Part shown: positions 34,741 to 47,609 of the stretch, piece after piece | Numbering within the stretch: position 1 is the stretch's first letter | Layout of the letters: every line of letters begins with the position of its first letter | NCBI GenBank assembly: GCA_003999685.1 | Contig: CP021231.1 | Location: 930,001 to 994,000, forward strand | DNA: 64,000 nt | Direction: 5' to 3' | Source of the DNA: Taiwanofungus camphoratus | Taxonomy: Eukaryota; Basidiomycota; Agaricomycetes; Polyporales; Taiwanofungaceae | Translations under genes and position numbers: made by a program | The notes under the pieces: generated by a model | Databases searched by the model: none | Told to the model about the DNA's origin: nothing | What the model saw: only the letters and a program-made list of their open reading frames with translations

Positions 34741-36978
34741 TCATCTACCGCGCTTGGCCCGCGCCTGAGGAAATTCGACTGGTACTTTAAGAACTGCTCT
34801 CTTGTTCTCCCCCGCAGAGTCTGGTAATCCCAGCCTCTTCAGTTCTCTAAAGTCCAGTTTCTCTATTTTGCATCCTGTTCCACCGGATGACAATTAGTAC
34901 TTGAACATAGGGATGGCTCAGAGAAAACTACCCAGTGATTTGAAGAGGGTGTTGACTCTGCGGGCAAAATAAAAAAGCAAACAGATTTGAACGTAGTCGG
35001 GCACGTACTTGTTGACAGGCATGCTCAAATCCTGAGCGACGATCGCTGTGTCAGTCGCGTAATCGTCAATGCGGAGACACAGAGTAAAGATATGCGTTAG
35101 CAACATAGTCTCTTTTTGAGTCGTTATCTGAACTCTGAAACGAACAGTTGCGCTGAGATATGAATGTGAGGAGAGAAAGGCAGGAACGTACGTGCCCGCG
35201 GTCCTCGTTGTTTCTGTGAACCGGGAAAGTAGACCGTCGACCACAATCGATGGAACGCCCTTCAACCTATCTTGCAGTGCTGGCTTGTCATTCAACAATC
35301 TAGAGGCCATCTTGAATGCAAACATGGTCGAGATATACAACAGTATTTTCCTGCGATCCGTTGCCACTGATGAATGAAGCTGTTGCCGATAGAGGTATTG
35401 TGAACATACATATCGGTCTTTTTAAGCTTTGGTGCACTAAAAAGGAGACGTAGATGCTGGTTGATCCAGTCAGATCTCGAGAACGGTAGAAGAGCGATGC
35501 GTTCCTTGTCCGATGCCGCAGACTTGAACGAAGAGGTCGACAGCGCATTGAACTCGGCCTCCGGGATAATGTCGTGTAAAGAATAGACATCTTCTGGACG
35601 CTGTGCGTCTGTATTATGAGGCGGGATGAGTCGGCTGCTGTCCGCCGATGCCTTAGCCTCCTCTGTCATTTCCTAGTCAGCATTCTTGTGGTGATCCAGC
35701 GTACCGATACCTGAGCACTTACCCAATGTCGGCAGATTTCCAGTGTTCTCCATGATTGTCTCCTGTAAATGTGCGGTAACCCCCTTCATTGCGTCGATGT
35801 CGACTCTGTTCCTCTCTTGCGCGCGTATGGCTGCCTTCGCCTTCTTCGTCCCAAATGTTTCCCCAAGTTTATTGCGCAACTGCGCACGGTCATCGGTCGT
35901 GACTTCCATCGGTGGCAAGTTTTTGAGAGCTTTAACTTGGCGAGTAAGGATATGCAATGGGGCAGGACGAAGAGTCGTCACTCCTGTACGCTTGTTGTGG
36001 ACACCGACTAAATAGCTGAATTGCAAAGGAAACGCATGAGGCACAGATCTTGAGCAAGACTACCAAATTGTTCCCTCTGCAGAAGTTTGTGAACTGGGAC
36101 AGAACAATATTCGCACAGAATGGGCCAGCGATGAGACCTGAAGTAATAACCCACGCGAAGCAACCCAAAACGTATCGAGGAAGAAATCGAATGTTCAAAG
36201 ATGAGCAGAAAAGTGCGATCACTAGTACCTCATGAAGAATTGTATGTAGGCTGTCCTCACTGTCTGACCCACCCTGAATGGGAAACACTACTGTTATGAG
36301 AGTGGAGTAAATGTACCCGGAAATCCAACCTTGAGAGACAACGTAGACGTTATTGGCTACGCGGTGCAGTAGGCTTGACTTCTGTACCAGTCCGTGCATA
36401 TGCCCGCAAAGCAACCATAGGACGCGTTCACAGCAGTATTGCCTGAGAAACAGTGGAGAAAACGCGTTGGTGCTGATTATCACTGACGACCTGAGAGGGT
36501 AAGACAATGCCGTCTGCCAGAACCTGAATACCCATGCTGGGAGAATCTGCGCGTTCTTCAGCACCTCTCATGCCGTAGTGATAATCCATATGTATATACC
36601 CGAAATGCCTACTATGTTATATACAAAGCTGCTTACCTGCACCCAGCCAAGGTTTGCCCGACTTCATTTGAGGTAGCGAATTCCACGGTATCTGCCTCAC
36701 CCGCTATCAGAGTGTCTTGAGAGGCGAACGGCTCATCGCCTTTGGGATTCCCATTTCGCAACCAACACCTGAATGATGTTGTTTTGGGTGGTTGAAGAGC
36801 GGGGAAACTAGCTGCGTTGCCGATCTCAGAATGTTTGCGAAGATGATGAAAACTTTTCAGTACCTAGAACCGGTCCCAACGCAGATGGTGGTTGAGTCGA
36901 TACTTGCAGAGCAATATTTTCTGCATCGTCAGAATCGCGCTTACGTTTTTTTGAGCTTGAAATAGAGGGGGAGACCAT
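34741..36978 (-). CDS. RPA49: RNA polymerase I subunit A49
   Basis: Pol I-specific subunit that stimulates initiation and elongation on rDNA. The start MVSPSISSSKKRKRDSDDAE at 36978 is followed by ALGPVL, then ASFPALQPPKTTSFRCWLRN, FASQDTLIAGEADTVEFATS, NEVGQTLAGC, and after a 621-base intron (36016-36636) YLVGVHNKRTGVTTLRPAPL (end of the dimerisation domain that pairs with A34.5). Next comes the linker LGETFGTKKAKAAIRAQERN, then the tandem winged-helix region YSLHDIIPEAEFNALSTSSF, WINQHLRLLFSAPKLKK, LLYISTMFAFKMASRLLNDK, PALQDRLKGVPSIVVDGLLS, LTHIFTLCLRIDDYATDTAI, VNTLFKSLGCKIEKLD, ending RAKRGR. Introns other than the 621-base one are short. The long intron carries an unexplained open frame on the same strand. 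Confidence 0.93.
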
Positions 36979-37250
36979 ACTGAGCGCGACTGTGAGAGAG
37001 ATGTGACTTCGTGTCGCACTTCACGTTGGCGGTGGCCACTTCTTCTTTCTGCCGTTTCCTGGGTCCTCTCATACAATCGGTTCCCCTCGGTTCTTGGGCT
37101 TGCTGTTGCTATCTTATTGCACTCAGATCCTATTACTTTCTTTGTTGCTCTTACTGCGCCTACTATAATTTATTTCTGACTTCAGAGCGTATTTACTTTC
37201 AGGCATAGTTCGGTCGTTTTGTCCGACCACTGCTTGTCGATAATTCGACA
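36979..37250. promoter_or_regulatory. Divergent promoter of RPA49 and SET2
   Basis: A 272-base gap between divergent starts, T/C-rich on the plus strand (37080-37200), with no TATA box. Such pyrimidine tracts are common upstream of fungal housekeeping genes. Confidence 0.45.
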
Positions 37251-40200
37251 ATGTCGAGCTCCCGAGCATCCTCACCAAAGAGACAGAACGACAATCCTTC
37301 TTGTTCGGACAGCCGAGAGAATGGTAATGCACAGTACACCAAGGAACTCAGTAGGGTGAAGGTCGGAGCTATCGATCTTGGACTAGGTGTCGGCGCCAAG
37401 CCGGAGGGAGACTCCTTCAAGGACGAGCAGGGCGATGTCAAGCAGGACGAATCATCCACTTCGCGTAGCACATCTGCAGAACCCAAGCAGGAACTAGCTT
37501 CCGTCAGATTTGAGGATTCTCGTCCATCTGCAACCCCACCCGTTTCCTCCAGGTCCCGAAGCAAGAGCGAGCCTTCGGAACCGCAGCTTATTGGGCATCT
37601 TCCTAGAGCAGATGAAGCAGCTCGACGTACCTTTGTTGAGATTCTGGAGAATCACTATCAGTATGGCACTCTCGGACGGTCTAGGGAGGCTCTCGAGAGC
37701 ATGACGTGTGATTGCCAGTACGAACACGGTCAGCACTGTCCCTCTTTAAATACGTAGATAGCGATCCTCGGAAAACCTTGTTGACACCTTAAGGTTCATG
37801 TTACTGACATAGAGTTCATTGATTGTAGGAGTGGACGCTCCTCGTGATGCCTGCGGCCATGGCTCGGATTGTATCAATCGGCTTACCCAGGTTGAATGTC
37901 TTCCGGATGACTGCCGTTGTCGCTCGTATTGTCAGAATCAACGGTGTGTCATCCACTGTAAATGTATTGTATGAATGCTCATCCAGGTGACGATTCCTGC
38001 ATGTAGATTCCAGCGTAAGCAATACGCTGCGATTGAGATTGTCCAGACTGAGAAGAAAGGGTTTGGTCTCCGGGCGACAGTAGATTTGCCCAAGTGTGTG
38101 ACCGCTGTACCGTGGACCTTTCTACCGGGAGTTTAACGTTCGATTCTCTGCAGAGATACATTCATCTACGAGTATGTCGGCGACGTCGTTAGCCAACCTT
38201 CATTCTTGAAACGAATGCGCCTGTATGCGGAAGAGGGCATTCGTCATTTCTATTTCATGATGCTTCAAAAAGATGAGGTATGTAACGGGTCCGAGTCATG
38301 TGTCTCTCTGTATTTACCGGTAAAACATAGTTTATTGATGCCACCAAACGTGGCGGAATTGGTCGTTTCGCCAACCATAGTTGTAACCCGAACTGTTATG
38401 TCGCTAAATGGACGATTGGCGATCATGTTCGTATGGGTATCTTTGCGAACAGGAACATCAAGCAATACGAAGAGTTGACGTTCAATTACAATGTCGACCG
38501 TTACGGGTCAGTAATTCCGCTCTTTGAAGTTGTCTGGAGTAAGAATATCACCGCTTCCTTTATTCATATATATTCCTTACTTTAGACATGATGCACAACC
38601 ATGCTACTGTGGTGAACCAAATTGTGTTGGCTTTATTGGCGGCAAGACTCAGACGGATATTGCGGCGATGGACGATCTCTATCTCGATGGTAAGCACCTT
38701 GGTTGAATGGATGTTCATATCAAGAAACACATCAATTCTCCCAGCCCTTGGTATCTCAGAAGAGGTTGCAAACCTAGGCTTGAAGGGGAACAGGAAGAGG
38801 AAAAGCAAGAAACTCGACGAAGACTTCATAGTAAGCATTCGCGTGAGACTGTCCACTGTTCTCCGCTAACTGCGAGTTGCCGTGCTAGCCTACTCTCAAG
38901 TCGTTGGTTGAGAAAGAGGTGCCCAAAGTGGTGCAGGCAATGCGTCAAACCCAGAGTCGCAAAGTCATGGTAAAGCTATTGACGCGTCTCAAGGTTCTGT
39001 TATTCCACCGTATTATGTTCCTTGTGTGTTCTGACTCTCCGTCCGGTCTTTGGTAGTTGACCGAAGACCAATCTGTATTGCGAGAAATAATGCGACTGCG
39101 AGGATTCAGTCTTATGAATAACATTCTGCAAGATTATAGCAATGATGTCGAAGTTTGCATACTGGTAAGCGAGAGATGCAATCCTTCTGCGTTTGCCAAG
39201 ATATAATCACAATTTTGCAGGCGATCGAGTGCATGACGACATGGCCTCTCATCCAACGAAACAAAGTGTCTGATTCGAGAGTGGATGAGCCTGTTCAAGT
39301 TTGTGCCAAGTCGGAAAACTTGGTGCTCGCGCAGCTGTCTCAGAACGTATGTACTTGATGTCCCCCAAGAGGTCACGAGTCTCAGCTAATCCTTCAAAAT
39401 GATTACAGTTGTTGTGTGAATGGGAGAAGCTGGACTACGCTTATCGAATACCGAGGCGGATGAAAGGGGTGCGCCATCTTTCGACTTCTATTCATGTTAT
39501 CAGTATCGATCTTCTCACAGGAAGGAGAGGACGATGAGCCACAACAAGCTGCCGCCCTTTCTGTCGAAGATGACGACGGCCCGCGGCCATCAAAGCGGCT
39601 TAGACAAGACGATTGGCACAGTTATTTCGATGCAAAGCTGGCTATCAAGCCCCTCGGTTTCGCTTCTGGACCTTCATCTCGTTTCAATAGGCAACCCAAT
39701 CGCCTTTCAGAAGGCACGGCTATTGGCGTCTCGCCTCAATTGAGTGCTACCGATGCTTCAGCGCGGGCTAACAACGAACAGTACTACGTTCGACGACAAG
39801 AGATCGCTGCTATCATCGCCAAAGCGTCAGCTGCTGCTGCCACTACCTCTACCGCTGCTGTTCCCGCGGAGGTCGAGACCACGACTGCAGAGACTGAAGA
39901 GGACGGTGCAGCGCGGAAGAAGTCATCGAAGCATAAGAAACAACCCAAGGAAGAGAAGGAAGCTAACAAGGACAAGCGGTTACTCAAGCTTGTTGGCGTT
40001 GTGGTCGTGAAATGCATGTCGAAGTATCAGAAACAGATGAACCATGATTACTTCAAGAAACATGCGAAAGAGGTGAGTCACTGCGGATGTTCTCGTTGGG
40101 ATTCATGACTGATGTATCCTGATAGTTGACCCACCTCATCGCGGAGAAAGAGAAAAAGTCTTCGAGTTATAGGGAGGGCAAACTCGACGCACTATCAGAA

Positions 40201-40302
40201 GAGAAAGTGATCAAGATAAAGAAGTTCGCGAAAGAATATATCGCAAAGATTCTGCGGAAAATGGAGAAGGAGAGACGGACATCCTCCTCAACAGCAAGAT
40301 AA
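37251..40302 (+). CDS. SET2: Histone H3 lysine 36 methyltransferase SET2
   Basis: Methylates H3K36 co-transcriptionally, bound to elongating RNA polymerase II. The N-terminus ([20 protein letters not shown]) is disordered. The AWS cysteines are CDCQYEHG, then after an intron [20 protein letters not shown] and [18 protein letters not shown]. The SET domain follows: [51 protein letters not shown] and [26 protein letters not shown]; post-SET is [16 protein letters not shown]. Then a helical TFIIS-N-like part ([20 protein letters not shown]) and a C-terminal SRI domain ([40 protein letters not shown]) that binds the phosphorylated polymerase CTD. I did not find a WW motif. About 850 residues with about ten introns. 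Confidence 0.95.
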
Positions 40303-42200
40303 GCTGAAAGTTTTGCAGGGACTTGGCGCTGTTTCTGTGGGATCATAGCCCCTGTGGTTGCTTTCATTGTCCTCTAGTTGTATTACTCCCACGAGTCAGG
40401 GCTCGGTGGGTAGTGGGGCCACATTAACGATTTCCATTCAATACATACAACACTTGGTGAAGACGGTTGCGTCCCTCCGTATGTGAATCACGCAAGCCCA
40501 ATTTGGTCTGTATCGATACACGATGAACTTGAAACTGTTCTTGGCAGCTGGCACGACTTCAAATTTCAAGTTCATTGAACCATTCATATGTAAGTATGTG
40601 ATTCCCTCTTTCAAGACAGTCACTATAAGTATCTACTCGAGTAGTAGCCGATAAAATCATTGTGACCTTCATTCGAGTCTCGAGTAGTATGTACTTATGT
40701 GCCAGAACGCTTGATAGGCCAGCAGCAACTTTTTCGGAACAGTCACTTCTTGACCTCTTACCACCACCATCTCGGTGGGCACTTGTCACTCATTGCTCCT
40801 TTATTCTACCAATCCTCTCTTAATATCCCTCATTCTTGTGTCAAGACCATCTAACTTGGCCCCCACTGTCTTTATCTACGCATTGGCTAAGTCGATTATA
40901 GGATTGCTGCTACATTGGACAGAGGCAAGTCACGCAGCTCCTGTAACAGGAGGTGCCTACATGGCACGTTGTGTGCTACCCCTGACCCGTAACGACATCC
41001 TCCACGCCGTCTTTCCTACTTGTCCTGGTCTGGGCAAATACGGTACAGGGTGCTCCTTCTATCAAGGGGGAGTATCTAAAAGAAAACCGAGAAAAAAAGG
41101 CCATCGGATCCGTCTCGTGAACATGCCTCGGTGGGGCCCAATTGTTGTTGAAGAACACTAGCTTGTAGTTAGGAAGGGGAGGCCAGGGTGATGAATTATG
41201 CATTAGGATGCAGCAACCCCATCATCACACCTCACCTGCCAGAAGCCACAAACCTATGCAAGCTGGGCAGCTGTTATTGATGTTATGGGATACATATGGT
41301 AGCACTGCAAAAAGCTCTTAATGAGGTTGTGGTATATGGTGTCAGACTTGTTATTCGGTGATCCAGCCAGGGAGGGAGAGGAGGAGGGGTGAGATTCAAT
41401 TGTTGGGTATGTGGGCCTCCTTCAGTGGGCCACAAACATGTGGATTGAGTAGTCTGCTGAATTGGGTTGCCACAAGATGATGAAGATCCAGGAGTTCTTA
41501 ATTTGGCTTGGGACCAGCCAATAGCACTCAGTCGTGAAGTGCAGGTTCCCCTTCGAGGCTCTTCCTATTGGAAGCCCTCCTCTTTCTGCTGCTATCCATG
41601 GATACAACAGCCTTGTGAAACACAGCTGACTTACACCACTGCAGCTGTTTCCCCATCTGATTTTGACAAAATCTTTGTTATCAAACCAACCTTCAATCTG
41701 TGAGGCAATACCAGGGTGTGAAGTTCTACTTTTTATGGTCTGAACTGTATGAAACCTACCATAATTGTTAGTAGTGTGACTCTACATGTACCAGTATGAA
41801 GTATAAATCCGAGAATTTAAAATAAAATAAAAATAAAAAAACTTTCTCATAACCTCCACACATGCACCGCACATGCTGGCCACTGCACTTGTTGTCTAAT
41901 GACCTTTGCCTCACCTCACAGTACTCACAGCACTGCTTAGTGCTGCTGTGAGGTGAGGTGAAGATCACCTTAATACATATCCACAAGTCAGGGCTCAGTG
42001 GGTAGTGAGGCCAGTGTTTCAACTCCCTTTTAACCCATACCTCTCAAAACCCATACTCTCTTGTAACCCATAGGTTTTTCGATCCACCAAGATGGTTCAT
42101 GAGGATTTGGTACCCATAACACATTGATATCCAATAACCCATATCTTTTTTGAGAGGGTAAAATCCATACATTAGCACAGGTAGCTCCAGAATAGTAACT
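40303..42200. other. Transposon-derived intergenic sequence
   Basis: Downstream of SET2 the sequence loses coding character. A roughly 30-base direct repeat (AGTCAGGGCTC[GA]GTGGGTAGTG) occurs at about 40394 and 41988, possibly marking the ends of an old 1.6 kb element. A dyad (CCTCACCTCACAG, 41909-41921 with 41946-41958) and several dispersed AACCCATA motifs (about 42034-42150) are present. No supported gene. Confidence 0.45.
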
Positions 42201-42579
42201 AAATTAGGAAATTATAATTATATAATCATGACTTTTAGATGTCTGATGAGGTAAAGAAGAACCAGCAAGTCAGCACCATCGCCAATGAAGCCTGTCAACA
42301 TTCTAAAGAAGGGTCTATGTGTTACAGTTGTAAAATTCAGTTGTGCCATGCTCGTGGTAGACGACTGATTGCTATATTGTATCTGTTACAGTTGTAAAAC
42401 TACATGTTGTCACTATTAGCTGATTGAGTTCTGTATTGTCTAAGAAGGACCTTATCTCAGTCATGCTGTGCTCATGGTAGATGACTGAGGGGTCTCACTA
42501 TCTACTTTGCATCCAAGTGTTCTGTGTCACAATCACGTTTCTGTTACATTCGTGTCAGCGACCTGCATGCACTGACACT

Positions 42580-43160
42580 ACAGACTCTGAGAAATCAGAT
42601 TTGAGAACATAAAGCAAAAATTGAGGCTGATTTGAAGGCCCAAAAGGTGATTTTGAAGAGTAATGAGAAATGGTTGAATGGTAGAGCAAATATGGTGGAT
42701 AAAGAGCACATTCTTGAGACATTGGAGAATGCATTGGACTATAAGATTAGACTCAAAGGACAAAACTGTTGTACAGGAGCTGCAGAAACTGGCTGGTCAC
42801 ACTATCAATGCCTCGACTAAAAAGCACAAGTGTATATCTTTTTCTCTGTTTTCTTTTTTTATAAACACTTACAGCATCAATTCTCTGAATTTCACTTTAT
42901 AGGCTCTGATCAGCTTCAGAAACCACCTGCAGTCAAGAAAAAGAAACCTGCTGCACCAGAATTTACAAAAAAAGAGAATGCTACAATGAAACAGAGAATT
43001 GAGATCCTTGACTGGCATAATGTGAACAGTGATAGGTGCCAGGCCCTTTTAGACCCTGCAGAGCACTCTAACTCGACCCTGGAGCCTTTGTCACCCCTTC
43101 AACACCACTTGATGCAGCTGATACAGCTTATATGCCACAGCAAAATTCTTCAAGACCTCT
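42580..43160 (+). pseudogene. Decayed pogo/CENP-B-type transposase fragment
   Basis: Two reading pieces, KAQKVILKSNEKWLNGRANM and, after a possible intron, KPPAVKKKKPAAPEF followed by ENATMKQRIEILDWHNVN. The latter resembles the first helix of the CENP-B-like DNA-binding domain found in fungal pogo transposases (K-x-x-I-L-D-W-H). The frame then loses similarity and no DDE core is present. It would be a remnant only. The family call rests on one short motif and is tentative. Confidence 0.35.
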
Positions 43161-43271
43161 GAATCATACCACAGCCACTCCATCAGTTCCAGTCTGATGT
43201 TTCAGTGCACTGTTCCCTCTGTGTGCAATATATCATATGCAGTGCCACTAAATATTCTCACACATGACTGG

Positions 43272-44932
43272 TGATATGACCTAGGAGACCCTGGTATCTA
43301 GAAAGTGCTCTGTAATGTGGCTAAGAAGTAGTGGGGTAAACTGTGGGGATGTGAGAAGAGGAGCTACAACCTGTATGATATCGGGAGGCCTGTATGTCTT
43401 GTTTTATATAAGTAAGGGAGTAAGGGGTCAAGGGTCCTGTGCAACAGGATCTTGCTCCTATGTGCTAGACAATCCCAAAGACCTTGCGAGGCCCTCTGAA
43501 GTGTGTGAAGTCCTTCAAAGTTCTGCGAAGGCCTTTGAAGTTTTAGCTAAAGTGCACTAGCTCACTTCATAGGCTGCGTAGAGTTAGGGAGCAATAAGTC
43601 AACGGAATATGGGTTCAACTAATCGGCAAAGAATACAAGACTGCTCTGAAGTCTTTAACTAGAGTTAGCTAAAGGGCGTAATGCTTCAAAGTTTGTTAGA
43701 GCGAGGTGTGCGAGATTTGACTAGCGTAGGAGACCTATAGAAGAGGTCAGATGGTTCGGGGAGTCAATACTTGGAGTAGGGATGGGAGAACAAGGTCACT
43801 GGAAGTTCCAAAATGTCTGTTGGCTTCGGAGTGTAGGTCGGAGAGTTCGAGGGCATAGGGGGATGTACTATGACCTGAAATGGAGGTTATAGGAGAGTTG
43901 TAGTACTATTGTGGGACGTAGGGATGACACAACGTGAGCCTTTGGATATAACTAAGGTGGAGGCCCACCAGATAGGTGCTATAGGATGTACTGAAGGGTG
44001 CAAAGTCACATCGGCTTCATGGATCGTAGTGCACAGTTCGAGGGGCATAGACGTAGTTCGTAAATATATCGTGAGCATAAATGTAGTTCAAAGATACTGA
44101 AACGGAGCTAGGGTGAAGACTTTAGGGGCTTAGGACTGTTTCTAAGGCTGCACTCGTGGCACTTTCTGAGGTCAGAGCTATAGGGGACTTGTATTCTAAA
44201 GGAAGAAGCATGCACTGAGGAGTCTCTCTGATACATGGTAAACTACCTCTGACTAAATAGGAGAGAGTGAGGTGAACTATTCTGACACGAAGTGATTCTT
44301 ACAAGTCCGAAATGTGTACTCAAGTGCATGGGCTCTGAAGTGAACACAAGAAGGATAGAAACTAAATAGGAACTGAAACAGGGGAACTATGTATGGTAGA
44401 AAGGTGACCAAGTCCATCCATGAGGGCAGGATGACTATTCGAGAGCAGCCATGCACCATGATCAACTGTCTTAGTTGGCTAAGAGCGTACAAAGTTTCTT
44501 AGCAGTGGGACTTGTTCTAATCAAGGTAGGAAATGCCCTAAATGGGTAGAGGATCATATGGATGCACCATAGAAGGACCTTATGATATAGGATCAAGACC
44601 CAGAGGGTGCGCAAGGCTTCCTGAGTCCAGCCTTTGAAACTTCGGACCATTTTGGAGCCTATCGGAGGTGCCTGCAGTTACAAGAGATTGGAGAGACTTA
44701 GCTAAGCCTTCTTAGCTAAACCCAGGATGAGTGACATAGTAGCTGAGGCCTGGACCTAATAGAACAATATGAGAGGGCCAGCAGTGTCCGATAGTGGACT
44801 TAGTAGGAGTTAGGGATATTGTGGCTAGTGTTTGAAGCTTTGTAGCGCCTCGTGTGACTTTGCAGGACTTCGTGGGGTGTTAGAAGGGTTTAGGAGACAA
44901 AGGAGATGTTAGGAACATCATAGGGACCTATC
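43272..44932. mobile_element. Old solo-LTR-like element (same superfamily as 49041 and 58335)
   Basis: It begins TGATATGACCTAG like the two copies at 49041 and 58335 and shares, in the same order, blocks such as GTAAGGGG ... CAGGATCTTG, the GGTAGAAAGGT block and a GATCATATGGA block, at clearly lower similarity. The right end near GACCTATC is approximate. No coding content. It looks like the oldest of the three copies. Confidence 0.5.
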
Positions 44933-45029
44933 CCACCTGTTGTAGGCTGTAGAAGGATCATAGGATGGTCTGTGAGGGGATTAAAAAGCTCCTAAAATCA
45001 CAATTCAGAGCCCAGAAGACTACAGAACT

Positions 45030-47545
45030 CATTCCTGGCCTCACCACTCCAATATTGCACAATCTGTTTCAACACACCACTTAATGCACTCGATAACACT
45101 ACAGCCACAGATTTTGTCTTAGTCTATTTTATGTACATACATTCCTGTGTCTCAGCCTTTCTAGTGACATCAGTATAATAGCCACTCCCTCTACAAGCCA
45201 CTCTGTAGTTCATAGTATGCAAGTAGTTAGGATACCACTCATACTACACCACTTCTAATACATCTTACATTATAGCACAGTAGTATAAACACGATGTACG
45301 GCATTTTGAAACAACAAAGAAGTTTCCCTCATCCTATAGAGCTTAAAAAGAGCATCTTCAATTCAGTCTTCTACTGCATTCTACTGCATCTTTCTGTCTT
45401 TGATTATATTCAAAGAGTTGCATCTCTTATCCACCTTTTACAGTATTTTGAAGGGTTGTGTCCTATTGATACGTACTACAACACTCCAACCCCTACTGGA
45501 TACAATCTAGAGAAGCTGAAAGGCTATAGAACTGTTAGTGAGCAAGGGGAGAGTCAGCAGCAAAGGGTTCTCGAATTAAATTGGTTGAGAAACATCTATG
45601 AAGGTCTTTGATGACCTACAACGTGTGTCATAACTGCTCGACATAGCTTCGATGTGCAACTATGCTGTACTAAACTAGAGAGGGACTAGATATAATGACT
45701 TGACTGATATGCAACCCTTCAACTACTGTAGAAGGCAGACTTGGGTTGAGATGAGATACTAGCACAACCCTTTAATGTGACTCAAAGGTGGACGTAAGAC
45801 TGAGATACTAAAATGCAACTCTTTAACAGATGTCGAAGACAGATAGAACACAACTCTTTGATGTAAGTCAAAGGCAGACTGAAATGCAACCCTTTGATGG
45901 AGTCAAAGGCAGATAAGTGTAAAGAATAACTGAATGCAACCCTTTGATGGATGTTGAAGATGTGTTACGGGGGAGTCTACGCCTGTAGGTGACTACTGTG
46001 ATGGGGAGTTGTTGAGTAGTCAGGTGTGAAGTGTAGACGAGGAGTCAGCCTGGCTGATGACGAGTATACGCCTAAATTTTCAACCGTTAGCCCAACGGTC
46101 TCAAGAGAGTTGCGGGCTAAGTCACAGCCTAAGTCCTAGTGTAGTCACAAGGATATAGACGAAGGTATGAGGGCCTAAGCCCAGATGTAAGGTACAAATG
46201 ATAACAACAGCACCAAAGTACACAGTGTAACTAAAGAGGACAAGATTGGGGTGCTCCGCAGTGAGCCAACCCCTTAAGTATTATGGTGGGTTTAGGGCAA
46301 GCCAGCCCTCACTCTCACAGGTGCCAGTACCTAAGTGTCCATAATTAAGCGGGTGACAGTCAGCCCATCAGGAATAATGGTGATAACTGTAAGTGTACAT
46401 GACCTGCTAGTCCAGTATAGTGAAGAGAAATGAAAATATATATTCGCACCGTTACCACCTTGTAACAAGATGGACTAGACACAATCCTTCAAAATACTGT
46501 AGAAGGTGGATAAGAGATGCAACTCTTTGAACATAATCAAAGACAGAAAGATGCAGTAGAATGCAGTAGAAGACTGAATTGAAGATGCTCTTTTTGAGCT
46601 CTACAGGATGAGGGAAACTTCTCTGTTGTTTCAAAATGCCGTACATCATGTTTATACTACTGTGCTACAATGTAAGATATATTGGAAGTGGTGTAGTATG
46701 AGTGGCATCCTAACTACTTGCATACTATGAACTACAGAGTGGCTCATAGAGGGAGTGGCTATTGTACTGATATCACTAGAAAGGCTGAGACACAGGAACA
46801 TTAATACACTTTATAACACTCCAACCCCTACTGGGTACGACCTAGAGAAGCTGAAAGGCTATAGAACTAGTTAGTATGCAAGGAAAGTCAGCAGCAAAGG
46901 GTTTCCGATCTCAAATTGGTCGAGAGATGTCTTCGAAGGTCTTTGATGACCTACAACATATGTCACAACTACTCAACGTAGCTTCAATGCGCTACTATGA
47001 TGTACTTGTACTAAGGAGAGGCTTAAATGTGAGAACTTAGCTGAATGCAACCCTTTAAGGTGACTCAAAGGCAGACATAGGACTAGACACAACCCTTTGA
47101 TGGATGTCAAAGATGGACTTAGATACAACCCTTCAAGATACTGTAGAAGGTGGATAGTAAATGCAACTCTTCGAGTATAATCGAAGATGAAAAGACGTCG
47201 AGAAACGCAGTAGAAGACTGACTTGGAGGGGCTCTTCTTGAGCTCTACAGAATGGGGAAAACTTTTCTGTTGTTCTGAGACATCATACATCATGTTTATA
47301 CTACTGTACTATAATGTAAGGCACATTGGGAGTGGTGTAGTACAAGTGGCATTTTAACTACTTGTGTACTATGAACTATGGAGTCGCTCGTAGAGGGAGT
47401 GGCTACTGTACTGATGTCACTAGAACAGCTGAGACAAAGGAACATACATAAAATAGACTAAGACAAAACCCATGGCCATCATGTTATCAAATGCATCAAG
47501 TGGCACGTCAAAGCTGATTGAGTGATATTGGGGTGGTGTGGCCGA
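45030..47545. repeat. 2.5 kb imperfect palindrome with three related arms
   Basis: The segment 45030-45470 reappears inverted at about 47100-47545, and its inner part also inverted at 46475-46800. A block starting CACTCCAACCCCTACTGG at about 45482 is copied in direct orientation at about 46818. Short tandem units containing CAACCCTTTGATG ... GTCAAAGGCAGA, each able to form a CTTTGA/TCAAAG hairpin, fill 45700-45962 and 47040-47200. The arms contain short open stretches (for example MYGILKQQRSFPHP), but these look fortuitous. A solo LTR splits it. Confidence 0.65.
45963..46467. mobile_element. Solo LTR, 505 bp, Gypsy-type
   Basis: Ends TGTTAC ... GTAACA form the standard LTR inverted termini. 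The five bases AGATG flank it on both sides (45958-45962 and 46468-46472), a clean target-site duplication. No internal coding region, so it is a recombination relic. It is inserted in the hairpin tandem repeats of the palindrome at 45030-47545. Confidence 0.9.
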
Positions 47546-47609
47546 TCATGTGCGAAGACATTTGAGTGGCAACTGCATATGGCATATTGTGCGTAGAGAA
47601 TGGTGCACT

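Noticed and set aside
40775-41161. Open frame of 128 codons after SET2
   Set aside because: No recognisable motif, no supported splicing, in repeat-like sequence.
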